Part shown: positions 42,467 through 51,162 of the stretch, piece by piece
How positions within the stretch are numbered: the stretch's first letter is position 1
Layout of the letters: each line of letters starts with the position of its first letter
DNA from: HGM04593 sp045661225
GTDB taxonomy: Bacteria; Bacteroidota; Bacteroidia; Bacteroidales; Bacteroidaceae
DNA: 64,000 nt
Assembly: GCA_045661225.1 (NCBI GenBank)
Contig: JAZRFF010000016.1
Coordinates: forward strand, 1 to 64,000
Direction: 5' to 3'
Position numbers and translations under genes: made by a program
The notes under the pieces: model-generated
What the model was told of the DNA's origin: nothing
Seen by the model: the letters and a program-made list of their open reading frames with translations, nothing else
Databases searched by the model: none

Positions 42467-44179
42467 ATGAAAAACACATTTATTGCAGTAATTCTTACTG
42501 TTCTTCTTTGCGGTTGCACGCACAGTCACACACAAGAGGCTGTTCACGAGCACTCGCATCTGCACAACTTTACGGCTTATACCGATGTAAATGAATTTTT
42601 TATGCAGCACGAGGGGTTGTCGGTTGGCGAAAAATCGTGTATCACACTGTTTGTGACACGCTTGCACGATTTTAAGCCCATCGGTGTTAATAGTGCTACG
42701 GCTACGCTCAAGATTGGCGATAGTGAACAGACGGCTACTGTAACTTCGGTAAAGAACGGAATTTTCAATTTCGATTTTGTGCCATCGGCAGCCGGCAGTG
42801 GTGCGTTGCTATTCGAGGTTGATGGCGACAAGGCTCATTTTCACATAGATGTTAATTCGGCTTGCGCAGAACACTCTCACGAAGGTCATTCTCACGCCGA
42901 GCACGGTGATGCTCATTCTCACGCTGCCGATGCTCATTCGCACAGCCACTCTCACGAGGGTCATTCTCACGCCGGGCACGGCGATGCTCATTCTCACGCT
43001 GCCGATGCTCATTCGCACAACCACTCTCACGAAGGTCATTCTCACGCCGAGCACAGTGATGCTCATTCTCACGCTGCCGATGTTCATTCACACAGTCACT
43101 CTCACGAAGGTCATTCGCATAGTGGACACGGCGAGGCTACCGAGGGTAAGCCTGATGATGTTGCCTTTGGTAAAGAGCAGAGCTGGAAAATAGATTTTGC
43201 GACAGCTGCGACCGAAGAATCGGCCTTTGGCGGTGTAATAAAAGTTGCTGCACGCGTTGCTGCAACTCCCGAGAATTTTACAACTATAGTTGCAACAGCA
43301 AGCGGTAAAGTGCAGTTCGTCGGCAATGTTGTCGAGGGTATGGACGTTGCGGCAGGCGATGCGCTTTTTTATCTTGAAGGTGGTGACGTGACCGACAATG
43401 ACGCCGCGGTAAAGTTCGCCGAAACGGAGAGTAACTATCTCGTTGCAAAAGCCGATTATGAACGTAAAAAGCTCCTTTTCATCGAAAAAATAGTGTCGGA
43501 ACGCGAATTTCAGGCTGCTGAGGCTGCATATAAACAGGCCGAGGCGCGTTTCAGCAGTATGAAACGTAATTATGGAAACGGAAAGGTTACGTTAAAAGCC
43601 GCTCGTGCCGGTTATGTGGCAACACTCTTGGTTGCTAACGGCGACTATGTTAGCCCTGGAATGCCTCTTGCAACAGTGCAGTCAAATGGTTGTGTGAATA
43701 TGACGGCGGAACTGCCTGTACGCTTTGCTGAGCAAGTGCGCAATATTACCGATGTCAATATAGAACTGCCGTCGGGTGAGGTGTATTCAATGAATGCTTG
43801 TGGAGGCCGTGTGGTTGCAGTGGGCAGTTCGGCCAATAGTTGTAATATGCTTCCATTGACCGTGTCGGCGGGTTCTATAGAAGGACTTATCCCCGGAAGC
43901 ATAGTGACACTGTATATTGTGTCGGAGAGTACAACGCATACTGTCGTTGTTCCACGTACAGCGCTTGTCGAGGAGATGGGTAACCATTTTGTTTTTGTGC
44001 AGAATAACCCAATATCGTTTGAAAAACGTGCAGTCAAGGTGGGTGCGGACGATGGAATCAGGGTGCAGGTTCTTAAAGGCTTGCACGCCGGGGAACGTGT
44101 GGTTACAAAAGGTGCCGTGTCGCTCAAACTTTCGCAGGGTGCGGCGGCTCTTGACCCTCACGCAGGACACGTACATTAA
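42467..44179 (+). CDS. RND efflux periplasmic adaptor (CzcB/CusB-like), lipoprotein with His-rich repeat
   Basis: The 570-residue adaptor links an inner-membrane RND pump to the outer-membrane channel. A lipobox (LLCGC, C17) marks a lipoprotein. After an N-terminal domain (about 25-130) comes a segment of 25-residue tandem repeats made of HSH, HSHEG and GDAHSHAAD motifs (residues 136-224). The rest is a typical membrane-fusion protein: a lipoyl half motif near ATASGKVQFVGNVVEGMDV, a helical hairpin (about 320-370), the second lipoyl half (KAARAGYVATLLVANGDYV) and beta-barrel domains. The His clusters should bind Zn, Co, Ni or Cu. At 570 residues it is long for the family because of the repeat. 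Confidence 0.9.
   Translation: MKNTFIAVILTVLLCGCTHSHTQEAVHEHSHLHNFTAYTDVNEFFMQHEGLSVGEKSCITLFVTRLHDFKPIGVNSATATLKIGDSEQTATVTSVKNGIFNFDFVPSAAGSGALLFEVDGDKAHFHIDVNSACAEHSHEGHSHAEHGDAHSHAADAHSHSHSHEGHSHAGHGDAHSHAADAHSHNHSHEGHSHAEHSDAHSHAADVHSHSHSHEGHSHSGHGEATEGKPDDVAFGKEQSWKIDFATAATEESAFGGVIKVAARVAATPENFTTIVATASGKVQFVGNVVEGMDVAAGDALFYLEGGDVTDNDAAVKFAETESNYLVAKADYERKKLLFIEKIVSEREFQAAEAAYKQAEARFSSMKRNYGNGKVTLKAARAGYVATLLVANGDYVSPGMPLATVQSNGCVNMTAELPVRFAEQVRNITDVNIELPSGEVYSMNACGGRVVAVGSSANSCNMLPLTVSAGSIEGLIPGSIVTLYIVSESTTHTVVVPRTALVEEMGNHFVFVQNNPISFEKRAVKVGADDGIRVQVLKGLHAGERVVTKGAVSLKLSQGAAALDPHAGHVH
42872..43138 (+). repeat. 75-bp tandem repeat (3.5 copies) encoding the His-rich segment of the adaptor
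   Basis: Three full units of exactly 75 bases start at 42872, 42947 and 43022, and a partial unit runs from 43097 to about 43138. Each encodes 25 residues of the pattern HSHEGHSHAxHxDAHSHAA followed by DxHSHx. The units differ at only a few bases, so the repeat is young and able to change copy number in frame. Confidence 0.95.
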
Positions 44180-44191
44180 AACCTTACCGCT

Positions 44192-47100
44192 ATGCTGAAC
44201 AGAATAATAAAATTCTCGTTGAATAACAGGTTGTTTGTGCTGCTTGCGGTAGTGCTGACAGTTATTGGCGGCCTTTATTCGGCAAAAAATATCGAGGTCG
44301 ACGTTTTTCCCGACCTGACAATGCCTACTGTGGTGATTCTTACAGATGCGTCGAATATGGCTCCCGAGGAGGTTGAACGTCTTGTGACTTTCCCCATTGA
44401 GACTGCGGTTAACGGAGCGACTAATGTGCGTCGTGTGCGTTCGTCGTCGTCGCAGGGATTCTCGTTTGTGTGGGTGGAGTTTGACTGGGGTATGGACATC
44501 TACCGTGCTCGACAGATTATAAGTGAAAAGATGAGCCTTTTGTCGGGGCAGTTACCCGATGGCATTGTTCCTATGCTCGCTCCGCAGTCGAGTGTGATGG
44601 GCGAGGTTATGTTTGTGGGTATGCAGTCCGATACAACTTCGATGATGGAGCTGCGAACACTTGCCGAATGGATAATAAAGCCATCGATTCTTGCCACAGG
44701 CGGTGTCTCGAACGTGACTATCATTGGTGGTGACTACAAACAGTATCAAGTGCTTGCCGACCCTGTGAAGATGGAGATGTACGGGGTTACAATGGCCGAA
44801 CTTGAGAGTGCTGCCACGGCTATGAGTGTGAATATAGGCGCGGGAGTGGTGCGTGATTATGGTAATGAGTATAATTTGCGAGGAATAGGGCGCAGTAATA
44901 ACGTCGATGAACTTGGCAGCACTGTGGTAAAAGTTGCGGGTGACGTTGCTGTGCGTGTAGCCGACATTGCCGACGTTGTGACTGCGCCTGCAGTCAAGCA
45001 GGGATATGCGTCGTTGAGTGGCGAGCCTGCAATAATACTCTCAATCTCTAAACAACCCAATGTAAACACTCTTAGCGTTACCGAGAATATTGAGCGTAAC
45101 CTTCAGGAGATTGCAAAGTCGTTGCCCGCCGATGTAACGCTCGATACAAAGATTTTCAGGCAGGCCGACTACATTCAGTCTTCGGTAAATAACGTCGGCC
45201 GTTCGCTTGTAGAGGGTGCTATATGCGTTATTCTTGTGTTGTTCCTCTTCCTTACGAGCTTGCGCTCTACGTTTATATCGCTGCTGGCTATCCCTCTGTC
45301 GTTGCTTGGAACAATAATAGTTCTTTATCTTATGGGAATGGACATAAACACAATGACGTTGGGTGGAATGTGCATTGCCATAGGTTCGCTTGTCGACGAT
45401 GCTATTATAGACGTTGAGAATGTGTATAAGCGCTTGCGCGAGAATCACGCCTTGCCGAAGGCGGAGCGGCGTTCGGCATTTACTGTGGTGTTCGAGGCTT
45501 CGTCCGAGATTCGTGCTTCTATCATACACGCTACGCTCATAATAATGGTTACTTTCACGCCGCTCTTCTTCCTTAGCGGGCTCGAGGGGCGAATGCTCAA
45601 GCCGTTGGGTGTTGCTTACCTTATTGCGCTGGTAATGTCGCTAATTGTGGCAATGACGGTTACTCCGTTGCTGTGCAAGACGATGCTCTCGGGTGACAAC
45701 TATCTTACAAAGGCCGAAAGGAAGAATTGGGTCGATAAATGGTTGTTGTCGGCTTATCGCTTGTCGTTGCAGTGGGTGCTTGCTCACGCAAGGGCGGTGA
45801 TTGGTGTTCTTGTCGTGCTGTTTTTGGGCGCATTTGCGCTTTTCACGCAGATGGGACGCAGTTTTTTGCCTGAATTTAACGAAAAGGCGCTGACAATAGC
45901 GGCAGTGTCTCGTCCGGGTGTTTCGCTCGAAGAGAGTAATAAGATTGGAGCCGTTATTGAACGCGAACTACTGCTTATACCCGAGGTAACAAGCACTGCG
46001 CGTCGTACAGGCCGAGGCGAACTTGATGAGCACTCACAGACTTCCAATGGCGCCGAAATTGATGTTAATTTTACGCTTGCCGGTCGCAGCAAGGCGGAAT
46101 TTCTTGCTGACGTGCGCGACTGTTTGTCGAAAATTCCAGGTGTGGTAACCTCTGTGGGTCAGCCGCTGGAGCATCGTATCGACCATATGGTGTCGGGAAC
46201 ACAGGCCGACCTTGCAATAAAAGTGTTTGGACCCGACCTGAGCACTCTTTTCCGTCGTGGAACCGAGATTAAGGAACTGCTAAAGGTTTTTCCCGAGGTG
46301 GTCGATGTTAATGTGGAGCAACAGGTCGAGACACCGCAGTTGCAGATTCGTGCCGACCGTGAGAAACTTGCGTTGCATCGCGTGACTATGGAAGAATTCA
46401 ATGCTTTTGTTGAGGCTGCTTTTCCTGGAAAGAAGGTGGGCAGCGTGTACGAGGAGGAGCGCAGCTTCGACCTTATAATCCGCCTTAACAAGGATTACAC
46501 CGAGAGTATAGAGGGTGTTAAACGCGCTCTCATAGACACTCCCGATGGCAAGGTCTCTCTTGACGATGTGGCTTCTATTGTTTCGGTGGGTGGCCCCGGA
46601 AGCATAAGCCGCGAGAATGTGCAGAGAAAAGTTGTTGTGTCGGCTAATATTGCAAGTGGCGATATTGCCGGTACGGTCGACCGCATAAAGGAGTATCTAA
46701 ATGAGGCTCTTGCGCTTGACGAGGGTTATCGCCTTGAGTTTGGCGGTCAGTTTGAAAGTGCCGACTCGGCGTCGCGTACATTATGGTTGACGACTCTTGT
46801 TGCGATTCTTGTGGTGTTTGTTCTGCTGTACAGCGAGTTCAGGAGTACGTCGCTGTCGGTGGTGGTGCTGCTGAACCTCCCGCTTGCGCTTATAGGAGGT
46901 ATTGCTGCTACATACTTCACATCGGCCGTAATGAGTATTCCGGCTATAATAGGCCTTATAACACTCTTTGGCATTGCTACCCGTAACGGAATATTGCTCG
47001 TTTCGCGTTATCAGCACTTGCGAGAGGGGGGCGTGGCGCTTGACGACGCTGTATTGTCGGGGTCGGTTGACCGTTTGACGCCTATACTTATGACTGCATT

Positions 47101-47269
47101 TACGTCGGCTCTTGCGCTTGTACCGATGATTCTTAATGGTTCGGCTTCGGGTAATGAAATTCAGAGCCCGATGGCAGTGGTCGTGCTTGGCGGTCTTCTT
47201 TCATCGACTGTTCTGAATATATACATAATCCCCATTGTCTACCGTTGGGTGGTGCGAAGAGGTCTTTAA
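44192..47269 (+). CDS. RND efflux transporter permease (CzcA/CusA-like, heavy-metal type)
   Basis: A 1025-residue proton-driven pump, the usual length for RND permeases, with twelve transmembrane helices and two large periplasmic loops. The start IIKFSLNNRLFVLLAVVLTV and the DVFPDLTMPTVVILTDAS segment are typical of metal RND proteins. The fourth helix has GGMCIAIGSLVDDAIIDVENV, holding the acidic proton-relay residues. The partner adaptor lies 12 bases upstream. No outer-membrane factor (CzcC/TolC type) follows, so one encoded elsewhere must be shared. The metal cannot be told; the His-rich neighbours favour Zn, Co, Ni or Cu. Confidence 0.92.
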   Translation: MLNRIIKFSLNNRLFVLLAVVLTVIGGLYSAKNIEVDVFPDLTMPTVVILTDASNMAPEEVERLVTFPIETAVNGATNVRRVRSSSSQGFSFVWVEFDWGMDIYRARQIISEKMSLLSGQLPDGIVPMLAPQSSVMGEVMFVGMQSDTTSMMELRTLAEWIIKPSILATGGVSNVTIIGGDYKQYQVLADPVKMEMYGVTMAELESAATAMSVNIGAGVVRDYGNEYNLRGIGRSNNVDELGSTVVKVAGDVAVRVADIADVVTAPAVKQGYASLSGEPAIILSISKQPNVNTLSVTENIERNLQEIAKSLPADVTLDTKIFRQADYIQSSVNNVGRSLVEGAICVILVLFLFLTSLRSTFISLLAIPLSLLGTIIVLYLMGMDINTMTLGGMCIAIGSLVDDAIIDVENVYKRLRENHALPKAERRSAFTVVFEASSEIRASIIHATLIIMVTFTPLFFLSGLEGRMLKPLGVAYLIALVMSLIVAMTVTPLLCKTMLSGDNYLTKAERKNWVDKWLLSAYRLSLQWVLAHARAVIGVLVVLFLGAFALFTQMGRSFLPEFNEKALTIAAVSRPGVSLEESNKIGAVIERELLLIPEVTSTARRTGRGELDEHSQTSNGAEIDVNFTLAGRSKAEFLADVRDCLSKIPGVVTSVGQPLEHRIDHMVSGTQADLAIKVFGPDLSTLFRRGTEIKELLKVFPEVVDVNVEQQVETPQLQIRADREKLALHRVTMEEFNAFVEAAFPGKKVGSVYEEERSFDLIIRLNKDYTESIEGVKRALIDTPDGKVSLDDVASIVSVGGPGSISRENVQRKVVVSANIASGDIAGTVDRIKEYLNEALALDEGYRLEFGGQFESADSASRTLWLTTLVAILVVFVLLYSEFRSTSLSVVVLLNLPLALIGGIAATYFTSAVMSIPAIIGLITLFGIATRNGILLVSRYQHLREGGVALDDAVLSGSVDRLTPILMTAFTSALALVPMILNGSASGNEIQSPMAVVVLGGLLSSTVLNIYIIPIVYRWVVRRGL

Positions 47270-47280
47270 ACAACAAACAA

Positions 47281-47310
47281 AAAAAAGATGCAGCGCGCTG
47301 CATCTTTTTT
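47281..47310. terminator. Bidirectional terminator between the RND pump gene and nadK
   Basis: A perfect 30-bp palindrome: six A residues, GATGCAGCG, its complement CGCTGCATC, and six T residues. It lies between two convergent genes, 11 bases after one stop and 5 bases from the other. Confidence 0.88.
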
Positions 47311-47315
47311 GTTTG

Positions 47316-48188
47316 TCACTCTCTTACATCTGTTCCCCACATTAGTTTCTCTTTAAGATTCTGTATGAAAGTATGTTCCTTGCGGCGTATGATAAGCTGT
47401 TTGTAGTTGGCCTTGTGTACCGTTATCTCCATAGTGTCGTTGCAACTTTCGTTGCGGCCGTCAAGAGCTATCAGATAGTTGTGGCTGCGGCTTATGACCT
47501 TAATCTCTATTGTGGTGTTGTCGCTTATCACTAATGGACGAGCGCTCAGGCTGTGCGGAGCTATAGGGGTAAGCACAAGAACGTTGGCATCGGGGGCAAT
47601 AATGGGGCCTCCAACACTCAGTGAGTATCCTGTTGAACCTGAAGGGGCTGCAACGATGAGTCCGTCGGCCTGATAGGTTATTGTGTCGCTGTTGTTGAGT
47701 GTTACCTCGAGCGTCATCATCGATGAACTGTCGTGTTTCATCACTGCAATTTCGTTTAAGGCATAAGGGTAGTTCTTCAGCTCTCCGTTCTTTGTTCTTG
47801 CTTCGATGATGCTGTGTCTCTCAATCTCGTACTCTTCGTTGTGAATGCAGCCGATGACGTAATCTATATCCTCGTTCGAGGTTGTGGTGAGGAAGCCCAA
47901 TCGGCCGGCGTTTATTCCCAAAATAGGAATCTCCTTGCGTCCAATGCGACTTGCTGTACGTAGCAGTGTGCCATCGCCGCCGAAACTTATGGCAATGTCG
48001 GCTGTAAAGTCGTTGTCGGTTATAAACTCCAGCGGTGCGGGAACGTTGATGCCTTCGCTTTTTAGAAAATCGTAAAAAGGTCTGTCTATGGCAAAGGTGT
48101 CGCCGTACTTAAGTATTGCACTGAATAGTTGTTCGATGCTTTTCGATTTTTTTGTCTGGTGTTTGTTGCCGAATAGTGCAAATTTCAT
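47316..48188 (-). CDS. nadK: NAD kinase
   Basis: NadK (290 residues) phosphorylates NAD to NADP. The catalytic ISFGGDGTLLRTA motif (GGDG) is present, followed by GINAGRLGFLTT and the nucleotide-binding VAAPSGSTGYSLSVGGPI. The length matches the family. The gene is divergent from pdxJ, across a 206-base gap, and converges on the RND pump gene. Confidence 0.96.
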   Translation of the reverse strand: MKFALFGNKHQTKKSKSIEQLFSAILKYGDTFAIDRPFYDFLKSEGINVPAPLEFITDNDFTADIAISFGGDGTLLRTASRIGRKEIPILGINAGRLGFLTTTSNEDIDYVIGCIHNEEYEIERHSIIEARTKNGELKNYPYALNEIAVMKHDSSSMMTLEVTLNNSDTITYQADGLIVAAPSGSTGYSLSVGGPIIAPDANVLVLTPIAPHSLSARPLVISDNTTIEIKVISRSHNYLIALDGRNESCNDTMEITVHKANYKQLIIRRKEHTFIQNLKEKLMWGTDVRE

Positions 48189-48325
48189 AATTCTTCGGGG
48201 TTTGCGGTGTTAGGAGGGTGGCAAGAGTGCCTTTTTCTCTCTATTTATACAATAGGCGCAGGCGTGTTTCTTGACAGTCGTTGCAAAATTAAGATAATTT
48301 ATTATATAATTTTTTTTATTTGTGC

Positions 48326-48333
48326 TATTTTTG
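48326..48333 (+). promoter_or_regulatory. Predicted -7 box of pdxJ
   Basis: TATTTTTG matches TAnnTTTG and lies 61 bases before the pdxJ ATG. The region upstream is AT-rich and has no clear -33 TTTG. Confidence 0.4.
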
Positions 48334-48394
48334 CAGAAAATTCGGTCAATAGTGCATTGGTACGAATATAAAGTGTTGAAAAAGATTATTTTAT

Positions 48395-49114
48395 ATGAAG
48401 ACGAAACTGAGCGTAAACATTAACAAAGTTGCAACAATCCGCAACGCACGTGGCGGTAACAACCCCGACATTATAAAGGTTTCCAAGGATTGTGAGGCAT
48501 TCGGCGCTGATGGCATTACTGTGCACCCTCGTCCCGATGAACGTCACATACGCCGTGCCGATGTTCCGGCGCTGCAGGCTGTGTTGCGCACAGAATTTAA
48601 TATAGAGGGTTACCCCACACGTGACTTTATGGACCTTGTTCTTCGTGTGCGTCCGTCACAAGTGACGCTGGTGCCCGACAAACCTGAGCAACTAACCTCG
48701 AACAGCGGTTGGGACACTGAGCGTGAGCAGGAGTTTCTGCGCGATATCTTAACCGACCTGCGTACGGCCGGTATACGCAGTTCGATATTTATTGATGCCG
48801 ATGCCAGAATGGCCGAATTTGCCGCGAAGGCGGGAACTGACCGTGTGGAACTCTACACCGGACCTTATGCTCACAAGTATGCGACCGATCGTGACGCGGC
48901 AATTGCACCGTTTCTCGAGACAGCGAAGCGTGTGAAGCAATTGGGTATCGGTCTCAATGCCGGCCACGACCTGAGCCTTGAAAATTTAAAGTTCTTTACC
49001 GACACTATTCCTTGGGTCGATGAGGTTTCCATTGGTCACGCACTTATATGCGATGCTCTTTATATGGGTCTTGAGGCTACAATAGCAGCCTATCAGAAAT
49101 GTTTGACAAAATAA
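48395..49114 (+). CDS. pdxJ: Pyridoxine 5'-phosphate synthase
   Basis: PdxJ (239 residues) is a TIM-barrel enzyme that condenses 1-deoxyxylulose-5-phosphate with 3-amino-2-oxopropyl phosphate to make pyridoxine phosphate (vitamin B6). The start KLSVNINKVATIRNARGGN, the barrel motif ITVHPRPDERHI and the C-terminal GLNAGHDLSLENL and EVSIGHALICDAL are diagnostic. It stands immediately before exbB (18-base gap), an order I recall as common in Bacteroidales. Confidence 0.96.
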   Translation: MKTKLSVNINKVATIRNARGGNNPDIIKVSKDCEAFGADGITVHPRPDERHIRRADVPALQAVLRTEFNIEGYPTRDFMDLVLRVRPSQVTLVPDKPEQLTSNSGWDTEREQEFLRDILTDLRTAGIRSSIFIDADARMAEFAAKAGTDRVELYTGPYAHKYATDRDAAIAPFLETAKRVKQLGIGLNAGHDLSLENLKFFTDTIPWVDEVSIGHALICDALYMGLEATIAAYQKCLTK

Positions 49115-49132
49115 TAAAAACCACTATAAACT

Positions 49133-49888
49133 ATGATTTTTTTGACAGAGGTTGCCCAGGCGGTAACAAACACAGAGGTATTGACAAATGTCGTTGAACC
49201 TGCACAGGAAAGCTTGAATATTCTTGCCCTTGCGATGAAGGGAGGATGGATTATGGTTGTGCTTGCTGTTCTTTCGGTTATCGGTATATATATTTTTGTA
49301 GAGCGATTTATGACCTTGCGCAAGTCTATGCAGAAGAATCCTTATCTGCTCGACCGCATTAAGGATAACTTGCGTGATGGCGATACAAAGTCGGCCATAA
49401 ATTATTGCGAGAAACAGAATACACCGGTGTCAAGAATTCTTGCCAAGGGTGTGCGTGACTATAAATTCGGATTAAAGTCGGTACGTCAGGTACTCGACAA
49501 TAACGCCGGTCTTGAGGTGGCTGCCCTTGAAAAGGGACTTCCGGTACTTTCCACTATTGCTGCTGTTGCGCCTATGCTCGGTTTTCTGGGTACAGTGACA
49601 GGTATGGTGCAGGCCTTCTGGCAAATGTCAAATGCCGGAAACAATATTGATGTAAGTCTGTTGTCGGGTGGTATATACGAGGCTATGGTTACAACCGTTG
49701 GCGGTCTTATCGTGGGTATCATTGCTATTTTTGCCTATAATTACCTGGTTGCGCAGGTCGATAAGGTGCAGAACCTTATGGAGGCCGATATGATTACTTT
49801 CCTTGAGATTGTTGCCGAGGAACAGAGTGCTGATGCGCACTCTAAGGTTGATAATGCGGCTCTGCAGGGCGGAATTGTTAATGACTAA
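49133..49888 (+). CDS. exbB: ExbB/TolQ/MotA-type proton channel protein
   Basis: The 251-residue protein has three transmembrane helices: near residues 37-56 (WIMVVLAVLSVIGIYIFVE) and two around the signature VLSTIAAVAPMLGFLGTVTGM and EAMVTTVGGLIVGIIAIFAYN. ExbB pentamers with ExbD use the proton gradient to drive TonB. The genes for ExbD and a TonB-like protein follow directly, which favours an Exb role over Mot or Tol. The 34 residues ahead of the first helix form a short periplasmic N-terminus. Confidence 0.92.
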   Translation: MIFLTEVAQAVTNTEVLTNVVEPAQESLNILALAMKGGWIMVVLAVLSVIGIYIFVERFMTLRKSMQKNPYLLDRIKDNLRDGDTKSAINYCEKQNTPVSRILAKGVRDYKFGLKSVRQVLDNNAGLEVAALEKGLPVLSTIAAVAPMLGFLGTVTGMVQAFWQMSNAGNNIDVSLLSGGIYEAMVTTVGGLIVGIIAIFAYNYLVAQVDKVQNLMEADMITFLEIVAEEQSADAHSKVDNAALQGGIVND

Positions 49889-49901
49889 ACAGTGTAGGCA
49901 G

Positions 49902-50318
49902 ATGATTAAGAGAAAAACAAAGGCAATAGACGGTTTTTCAATGTCGTCGATGACGGACATTATCTTCCTGCTGTTGATATTCTTTATGCTGACGTCGACA
50001 ATAGTTGCGCCTAATGCAATAAAAGTGCTTTTGCCCGAGGGCAAGGCACAGACAAACGCCAGCCCTATGGCGCGCGTTACTATTGACAAAGAACTGAAAC
50101 TCTTTGTGCAGTGGGACAAGGACGAACCTTTGCAGATTGCCGACCTTGATGAACTTACTGCGTTCCTGATAGAGTGCCACGCAAAGGACAGTGATATGTA
50201 CGTTGCTCTATATGCCGATGCGACAATCCCTTATGGCGAGGTTGTAAAGGTATTGAATATTGCAAACGATAACCAGTTCAAAATGGTGCTGGCAACCCGC
50301 CAACCCGATAAAAAATGA
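49902..50318 (+). CDS. exbD: ExbD/TolR-type biopolymer transport protein
   Basis: From the ATG at 49902 the product has 138 residues. An ATG at 49881 inside the exbB end would add seven and is less likely. After a basic N-terminus comes the family signature SMSSMTDIIFLLLIFFMLTST, with the proton-carrying Asp in MTDI at the start of the single transmembrane helix. The rest is the periplasmic dimerisation domain, ending with PYGEVVKVLNIANDN. Its stop overlaps the start of the TonB-like gene (ATGATG). Confidence 0.92.
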   Translation: MIKRKTKAIDGFSMSSMTDIIFLLLIFFMLTSTIVAPNAIKVLLPEGKAQTNASPMARVTIDKELKLFVQWDKDEPLQIADLDELTAFLIECHAKDSDMYVALYADATIPYGEVVKVLNIANDNQFKMVLATRQPDKK

Positions 50319-51160
50319 TGAAAAATCTTTCAAGAGAGAAAATATATGGTATTGCAGGCACGGTGCTTTTTCATCTGCTGCTATGCGTGCTCCTTTATTT
50401 TATTGTAATGGAGAGAATCCCTGTGCAGCCCGAGAAGAGTAATATCCAGATGCAAAGTGCAGCCGAAGGTGATGCGGGCGAGGAGTTCTTTGAGCCTGCA
50501 AAAATGCCTGAAGTTGACCCTCTGATGACACCTGCAAAAAGTTCTGCCGACGTGGTGCCACCAAAAGAACCGCTCATCGTGCAGAATGACGAGGTTTCGT
50601 TGCCGGTTGATACTTTCAATGCTGCAAAGCCTGTTATTCCCGAGGAGTCGCAGCTTGCCAAGGACGACGAGAAACGTCGTGCCGAGGAGGAACGTCGCGC
50701 TCTTGAAGAGGCTGAGCGAAAGGCAAAGGAGGAGGCCGAGCGAAAGGCGAAGGAACTTATTGCAAAATCGGTTGCCGGTACATTCGGAAAATCGAATAAA
50801 ATCAGCAGTACGTCGGGCGGTGCGGCAGGCGAGGGCTCGGCCGGAAAGGTCGCCGGAGGTGGCAGTAAAGGAGTTATAAAAGGTTCCGGTGCCGGGGTCG
50901 GACTCGAATATAGTGTCGGTAACCGTACGCAAGTCGGTGAAATTGACTGGAATATTCCTGTGCAGGAAGAGGGTACGGTGGTTGTCGACGTTGTGGTGGA
51001 CCCGCAAGGGCGGGTTATAAGCGCCAATGCAAAGACTACATCTATAAAACTTAAGGAAGCGTCCGAAAAGGTTGCAAAAAAAATAAGGTTCAATCAGGTG
51101 GCCGATATAAAAGGCAACGAGGTTGGAAAAATTACATTTAAATTTAAAATGAACTATTGA
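50315..51160 (+). CDS. TonB-family energy transducer with TolA-like Glu/Lys/Arg-rich linker
   Basis: The 281-residue protein has an N-terminal anchor (about 11-31, GIAGTVLFHLLLCVLLYFIVM), including a helix His as in TonB. The linker is not proline-rich but has a charged helical stretch (about 120-152, runs such as EEERRALEEAERKAKEE), as in TolA. A Gly/Ser-rich region and a C-terminal TonB-like domain (VVVDVVVDPQGRVISANAK to the end) follow. It should carry energy from ExbB-ExbD to outer-membrane receptors or to a Tol-like system. ATG at 50315 or 50318 may start it. Confidence 0.88.
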   Translation: MMKNLSREKIYGIAGTVLFHLLLCVLLYFIVMERIPVQPEKSNIQMQSAAEGDAGEEFFEPAKMPEVDPLMTPAKSSADVVPPKEPLIVQNDEVSLPVDTFNAAKPVIPEESQLAKDDEKRRAEEERRALEEAERKAKEEAERKAKELIAKSVAGTFGKSNKISSTSGGAAGEGSAGKVAGGGSKGVIKGSGAGVGLEYSVGNRTQVGEIDWNIPVQEEGTVVVDVVVDPQGRVISANAKTTSIKLKEASEKVAKKIRFNQVADIKGNEVGKITFKFKMNY

Positions 51161-51162
51161 TT

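Noticed and set aside
42809..43138. Long frames on both strands across the His-rich repeat, and a CRISPR-like appearance of the 75-bp periodicity
   Set aside because: The other frames are low-complexity shadows of the repeat. The units are directly adjacent with no variable spacers and lie inside the adaptor gene, so it is a coding tandem repeat, not a CRISPR array.
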